This document shows, piece after piece, positions 4,782-9,180 of a DNA stretch of 9,180 nucleotides. The notes under the pieces were generated by a model. That model ran no database searches, was not told the DNA's origin, and saw only the letters and a list, made by a program, of their open reading frames with translations. The stretch's first letter is position 1. Each line of letters opens with the position of its first letter. The stretch lies in the NCBI GenBank assembly GCA_013042025.1, contig JABDQY010000266.1:1-9180 (forward strand), given 5' to 3'. A program made the translations under genes and the position numbers. The DNA is from Bacteroidia bacterium. GTDB lineage: Bacteria > Bacteroidota > Bacteroidia > NS11-12g > UBA9320.

Positions 4782-7700
4782 ATGTTGCACAATCTTACCC
4801 GTTTAACTACTTATAAATATTTTATCCTTCTTGGATTTGTATTGCTTACAATACCCGTATTTTCTCAGGTATCTTCCAATGTTACTCAATTAAGGTATGA
4901 ACAAAACAGTGGAACTCGATTCCATTTTGAAATACCTAGAAATCAGCTTATTAGTGAACAACAAACACCTGCATTCCTTATCCAATTGTTTAAATTGTCG
5001 CGGAATGAATCGTTTAAATTTTCTAAAGAATTGGTTTTAGGAGAGAGCGAACATCACGTGCGATATAGACACTATTCAAACGGCAATAATGTACTTGCAA
5101 GTGAGGTTGTAGCCCATTATTTTAATGGCAGGCTATCTAGTATAAATGGAATTTTATATACTCAAAATACTGGAAATGCATCAATTGACATTGAAACTGC
5201 ACGTGATTTGGCAATCAAATATTCAGGAGGTGAAGTATTTAATTGGCAACACGAACAAGAAGAGCAGATGTACAAGCTTTGGAAAGAAGATTCTTTAGCG
5301 ACCTATTATCCAAAAGGAGAACTAGTTTATGCACCAAAAGACTTTGATTTTAATTCACCGTTTGAGCTATGTTATGTTTTTGAAATAAACGCAATTGAGC
5401 CGCTTACCAGAAAGAATATCTATGTAAATGCGAGATCTGGGGAGCTTTGGGCTGAAGAGAATTTATTGCATATTGTAGATGTGCAAGGCTCTGCAAACAC
5501 AAAGTATAGAGGTGTTAAGCCTATCGTCACAGATAGTGTAAGTCCTGGGAATTATCGATTGAGAGAATCAGGTAGAGGAGGAGGAATAGAAACCTATAAT
5601 ATGCTAAAGGGAACTAATTATGGTGCAGCTGTGGATTTCACTGATGCCGATAATTATTGGAATAATTACAATGCCAATTTTGATGAAATTGCTGGCGATG
5701 CCCATTATGGAGCTGAGATGACCTATGATTATTTCTATAACAAGTTCAATCGAAATAGTTTTGATGACAACGGTGCTAAAATTAGAAGTTATGTTCACTA
5801 TCGGAATAACTATTCTAATGCTTTTTGGAATGGTTCTGTAATGACTTATGGTGATGGCAACGGTACTTCGGTTACTCCTTTAACAAGTATTGATGTTTGT
5901 GGTCATGAGATTGCCCATGCGGTAACAACAAATAGTGCGGGTCTAATTTATAGATATGAAAGTGGTGCATTAAATGAATCGTTTAGTGATATTTTCGGAA
6001 ATGCAATTGAATATTATGCAGATTCCACTCAATTTAATTGGAGAGTTGGAGAAGATATTTTAGTAAGTGGTAATGGAATTCGGAATATGGCGAATCCAAA
6101 CACACATGGAGATCCAGACACCTACTTAGGTACTTCTTGGTACGCAGGTACTGGAGATAATGGCGGTGTACATACCAATAGCGGGGTTCAAAATTTTTGG
6201 TTTTACCTGCTCACTGAAGGTGGAAATGGTACAAATGATAACAGTGATGTATATTCAGTAGATAGCTTGGGAATTGCTAAAGCTGAAGCAATAGCTTATC
6301 GAAATCTTACCGTTTACCTAACTCGTTCATCAGATTACGCTGAAGCACGCTATTATGCAATTCAGTCTGCTGCTGATTTATTTGGACAATGCAGTGATGA
6401 AGTAATTGCTACTACAAATGCTTGGTATGCATGCGGAGTAGGAGATGAATACGATAGTAGTTTCGTTCAAGCTTTATTTATTGCTGATACAATGTATTGT
6501 GATGCATCTGAAACTGTAAATTTTCTTAACAGATCGATTAATGCAAAAAGTTATGATTGGGATTTTGGGGATGGCAACTCTTCTCAGGATTTAAACCCTA
6601 CACATAACTATTCGGGTCAAGGAAGTTATTCTGTCGAGCTAATTGTTGAGGGTTGTTTTAATGGGATTTTTGATACCCTTTTAAAAACCAATTACATTGA
6701 AATTGACTCTACACGAGATATTTGTGATGGATATCTAATGACCCGAGGACAATGGGATACTATTTACGATTGTAAAGGTTTTGTGTATGATCATGGAGGT
6801 GAAGATATATATTCAAACTTATCTCGCGACACCATTACTATAAACTTTGGACTAAGTGATAGTGCCCATATTACATTCGAAGAATTTAATTATGAAAACA
6901 ATTGGGATTCAATATATATTTATGACGGAGCAAATACTTCTGGAACTCTAATTGGAGGATTTACAGGAAATGCTTTACCCAACGGAGGTAATCCAATAAC
7001 ATTAAATTCAGGATCGGTTACGATAACACATTTTTCAGACAACTATGTCGTTGAGTCAGGTTTTAAAGCAAGTTTCGAAGCGTTTAGACCTCCTGTCCAA
7101 CTATCCACTTCTCCAGATACTTTAGTATGTTATAATCAATCCATAAATTTAAGTGCCTTTGGAAGTGGAGGCAATCGTGCAGATTATGCCTATTATTGGA
7201 ATGGTATAAAAGGAGATAGTAGCTTCAGTCTTACTGCAGTAAATGATACTATAATTTACATACTCTTTGGAGATGACTGCTTAGAATCATACCTCTATGA
7301 CTCTATCGTAGTTTCTGTAAGAGACTCACTAAAATTAGATCCAATCTCAGACTCAACATTGTGCTATTTAGAACAAATTAGTTTAGTAGCATCTGCAACT
7401 GGAGGAGATCCAGCGAATTATACATACACATGGCTTCCAACGGGCACAAATACGAACCCATGGGATACACAATTTAGTGCTGACGAGACGATTGAAGTAA
7501 CCATAGAAGATGGTTGTACGCAACAAAGTGATACCATTAGTTTTGAAATTATTGTAAGAGATCCGATATCATTTTCTCAAAGCAACGATACTACAATTTG
7601 CCAAGGAACAAGTACTGATTTGATTCTGAATGGTAGTGGAGGTCTAGGAAACTTTTGGTTTACTTCATCACAAGGTAGTACGGGTGGTCCGAGTTCTAAT

Positions 7701-9180
7701 TTTACAGAAACTGTTAGCCCGATAGGGTCGGGAAATCACAACTTTTGGATTGCTCTGACAGATCAGTGCTCAGAAACGATGGACACGGCATTTTATACTA
7801 TAACAATGAGAGATTCTCTTGAATTGCAGGTAAGTAATGATACATCAATATGTTATGGAACTAGCGTTGATTTAACGGCATTTGCAAGTGGAGGAGTAAA
7901 TACAGATTACCAATACGATTGGGGAAGTGGTTTTACTTCTAATGCTACCTCAACTGTAAACCCACTTGTTAATACAACATATACTGCGACATTAAAGGAT
8001 GGTTGCAGCGTCTATGAGCCTTCAGGATCGGTAACAGTTACTGTTTTGGATTCGTTGAAAGTAACAATTACAGGTCCAGATACTGCGTGTTTTGGAGAGC
8101 AAGTTCAATTTGATGCTTTAGTCTCTGGAGGTGATGCTTCTGCCTATACTTACATTTGGAATTCTGGAGCAGGGAGTAATTCAAGTTTCCAAACAACAAT
8201 AACGTCGGACAATCTTATTACACTTATTTTAAGCGATGGTTGTACTCCAAAGAATGCAGCTGATGTTCATCCGATTATTGCTAGAGATCCGTTAGTTCTT
8301 ACTATGCCAAATGACACATCTATTTGTGATGGTAGTAGCATTCTGTTAACTCCTTTAGTTAATGGAGGGATTGAATCTTCACATGTACTAACATGGGATA
8401 ATGGCTTAGGAATCGGGCCATTTAAAGTTGTAACTCCAAGCGTCGCAACTACCTATTCAGTAACATTATCTGATAACTGTAGTGAACCAATAAATGAAAA
8501 CGTAACAATAAGCTTAAATCCATTGCCGAATGTGCAATTTACAATTGACCCAAATCCTTCGTGTACAGGTTTGGATATTAGTTTTTCTAATGAAACCCCA
8601 ATAGGCGGACTTGGACAGTTTGAATGGGCCTTTGGAGATGGCTTAAAATCTTCAACTGAAGATGCGATTCACTCTTATTCAAATGCTGGAACTTATGATA
8701 TTACGTTGCATGTAAATGATGAACTGGGATGCGTTGATTCTCTAACCAAATTATCTGAATTAAGTATTGAGGAGCATCCGGTTGCAAGCTTTACGCATAC
8801 ACCAGATATCGCTAATTACTTCAATCCTCAGTTTAGCTTTACAAATACATCAACCAATGCCTCTATTTATAATTGGACGTTCGGTGATGGAGGTACATCT
8901 TCTTTAGAGAACCCAACTTATACCTACGGAGATACGGGTCGATATCTTGTTTCATTATTAGCAAGTAATTCTATTGGATGTTCCGATGAATTGTTTATCG
9001 ATTATGTAGTGGTTGAAGATGTTTTTATTCTGTATGTTCCAAATGCATTTAGTCCAAATGGTGACGGAACAAATGATGAATATGGTATTGAATCTAGAGG
9101 AATTTTAACCTACGAGATGGTAATATTTAATCGTTGGGGAGAAATTCTGTGGCAAACAACAAATCCAAATGATACTTGGG
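4782..9180 (+). CDS. Secreted M4 (thermolysin-type) metalloprotease with PKD, CUB and Ig-like repeats and T9SS type B sorting domain (3' partial)
   Basis: The frame stays open for 1466 codons to the window edge. An in-frame TAG at 4734 and a signal peptide (1-28 or 29, ending VFSQ) support the ATG at 4782. Order: propeptide (about 30-235); M4 catalytic domain (about 236-554, near thermolysin's 316) with zinc ligands His375 and His379 in HEIAH, Glu399 in NESFSD as third ligand, Glu376 as general base, and Tyr390, Asp403 and His464 matching thermolysin Tyr157, Asp170 and His231; PKD (569-643, WDFGDG 593-598); CUB-like domain (648-768); six Ig-like repeats (772-1249); PKD (1250-1333, WAFGDG 1282); PKD (1334-1412, WTFGDG 1365); and a gliding-motility/T9SS type B C-terminal domain (from 1413, VPNAFSPNGDGTND 1419-1432, then FNRWGEILW). 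All active-site residues are intact, so it should be a working extracellular protease exported by Sec and then T9SS. Probably only 30-40 residues are missing. It is transcribed divergently from the DUF1905 gene. Confidence 0.95.
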   Translation, partial: MLHNLTRLTTYKYFILLGFVLLTIPVFSQVSSNVTQLRYEQNSGTRFHFEIPRNQLISEQQTPAFLIQLFKLSRNESFKFSKELVLGESEHHVRYRHYSNGNNVLASEVVAHYFNGRLSSINGILYTQNTGNASIDIETARDLAIKYSGGEVFNWQHEQEEQMYKLWKEDSLATYYPKGELVYAPKDFDFNSPFELCYVFEINAIEPLTRKNIYVNARSGELWAEENLLHIVDVQGSANTKYRGVKPIVTDSVSPGNYRLRESGRGGGIETYNMLKGTNYGAAVDFTDADNYWNNYNANFDEIAGDAHYGAEMTYDYFYNKFNRNSFDDNGAKIRSYVHYRNNYSNAFWNGSVMTYGDGNGTSVTPLTSIDVCGHEIAHAVTTNSAGLIYRYESGALNESFSDIFGNAIEYYADSTQFNWRVGEDILVSGNGIRNMANPNTHGDPDTYLGTSWYAGTGDNGGVHTNSGVQNFWFYLLTEGGNGTNDNSDVYSVDSLGIAKAEAIAYRNLTVYLTRSSDYAEARYYAIQSAADLFGQCSDEVIATTNAWYACGVGDEYDSSFVQALFIADTMYCDASETVNFLNRSINAKSYDWDFGDGNSSQDLNPTHNYSGQGSYSVELIVEGCFNGIFDTLLKTNYIEIDSTRDICDGYLMTRGQWDTIYDCKGFVYDHGGEDIYSNLSRDTITINFGLSDSAHITFEEFNYENNWDSIYIYDGANTSGTLIGGFTGNALPNGGNPITLNSGSVTITHFSDNYVVESGFKASFEAFRPPVQLSTSPDTLVCYNQSINLSAFGSGGNRADYAYYWNGIKGDSSFSLTAVNDTIIYILFGDDCLESYLYDSIVVSVRDSLKLDPISDSTLCYLEQISLVASATGGDPANYTYTWLPTGTNTNPWDTQFSADETIEVTIEDGCTQQSDTISFEIIVRDPISFSQSNDTTICQGTSTDLILNGSGGLGNFWFTSSQGSTGGPSSNFTETVSPIGSGNHNFWIALTDQCSETMDTAFYTITMRDSLELQVSNDTSICYGTSVDLTAFASGGVNTDYQYDWGSGFTSNATSTVNPLVNTTYTATLKDGCSVYEPSGSVTVTVLDSLKVTITGPDTACFGEQVQFDALVSGGDASAYTYIWNSGAGSNSSFQTTITSDNLITLILSDGCTPKNAADVHPIIARDPLVLTMPNDTSICDGSSILLTPLVNGGIESSHVLTWDNGLGIGPFKVVTPSVATTYSVTLSDNCSEPINENVTISLNPLPNVQFTIDPNPSCTGLDISFSNETPIGGLGQFEWAFGDGLKSSTEDAIHSYSNAGTYDITLHVNDELGCVDSLTKLSELSIEEHPVASFTHTPDIANYFNPQFSFTNTSTNASIYNWTFGDGGTSSLENPTYTYGDTGRYLVSLLASNSIGCSDELFIDYVVVEDVFILYVPNAFSPNGDGTNDEYGIESRGILTYEMVIFNRWGEILWQTTNPNDTW
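7095..8528 (+). repeat. Six tandem Ig-like repeats of about 79 residues inside the protease gene
   Basis: Repeat units start at bases 7095, 7332, 7569, 7821, 8058 and 8295 and encode 79, 79, 84, 79, 79 and 78 residues. Each opens with a strand ending in a Cys (for example NDTSIC, GPDTAC), most then have a Gly-Gly turn and a YxYxW-like strand, and all carry a second Cys in an acidic turn (GDDC, EDGC, TDQC, KDGC, SDGC, SDNC). Units 1-5 end with a short linker of the form (R/L)D(S/P)(L/I), and the sixth ends NPLP. Identity between units is low at the DNA level, so this is an old protein repeat and not a recent DNA expansion. The likely role is a stalk or adhesive spacer between protease and cell-surface anchor. 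Confidence 0.85.
9018..9180 (+). other. T9SS type B sorting domain (gliding motility-associated C-terminal domain), truncated by window
   Basis: Codons from about 1413 encode the conserved start of this domain: VPNAFSPNGDGTND, then a strand pattern leading to MVIFNRWGEILWQT. Family members continue with a Trp-Asp-Gly turn and a Gly-x-Tyr-x-Tyr strand; the window ends at the Trp (NDTW). This domain directs Sec-exported proteins through T9SS in Bacteroidota and implies that the host has a type IX machine and probably PorU/PorV-type attachment. Confidence 0.9.

Noticed and set aside
5604..5798. Minus-strand Ile-rich open frame within the protease gene
   Set aside because: It is antisense to the M4 catalytic domain; the Ile-rich translation is a by-product of Asn/Tyr/Asp codons on the opposite strand.

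Overview
The window reads as chromosomal DNA of a Bacteroidota bacterium, most likely a Flavobacteriales-type organism. The evidence is the low GC content, a type IX secretion (T9SS) type B sorting domain at the right edge, matches to the Bacteroidota -7 promoter element TAnnTTTG, almost no Shine-Dalgarno sequences, and proteins that look like common Bacteroidota families. No RNA gene, insertion sequence, integrase or CRISPR array was seen. Genes are tightly packed and no gap exceeds about 140 bases.

Layout. (1) Bases 1-3416, minus strand: a compact five-gene run, read right to left. It holds an outer-membrane beta-barrel porin (3416-2229), a membrane-anchored FMN-binding protein with a covalent flavinylation motif (2225-1686), a Crp/Fnr-type regulator (1665-1006), a TauE/SafE membrane transporter (954-154), and the start of a secreted protein (157 to beyond the left edge). 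Gaps are 3, 20 and 51 bases, and the last junction is a 4-base ATGA overlap, so this is very probably one operon. A TAATTTTG promoter element and a perfect 13+13 AT-only palindrome lie just upstream of the porin. (2) Bases 3524-4641, minus strand: a translationally coupled pair, a DUF1905/YdeI-OmpD-associated protein (TTG start) followed by a class I SAM methyltransferase, again joined by ATGA. (3) Bases 4782-9180, plus strand: a single very large open frame of 1466 codons that leaves the window without a stop. It encodes a secreted thermolysin-type (M4) metalloprotease with signal peptide, propeptide, catalytic domain, PKD, CUB-like domain, six Ig-like repeats of about 79 residues with paired cysteines, two more PKD domains and a C-terminal T9SS type B sorting domain cut by the window edge.

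How they may work together. The five-gene run places a pore in the outer membrane, a flavin redox carrier on the periplasmic side, an anion-type transporter in the inner membrane, and a one-component regulator that lacks the cAMP-contacting residues of Crp but carries several cysteines. A regulated envelope redox and small-solute module, possibly for sulfur compounds, is a reasonable inference; the substrate is not visible in the sequence. The M4 protease is an independent, divergently transcribed secreted enzyme.
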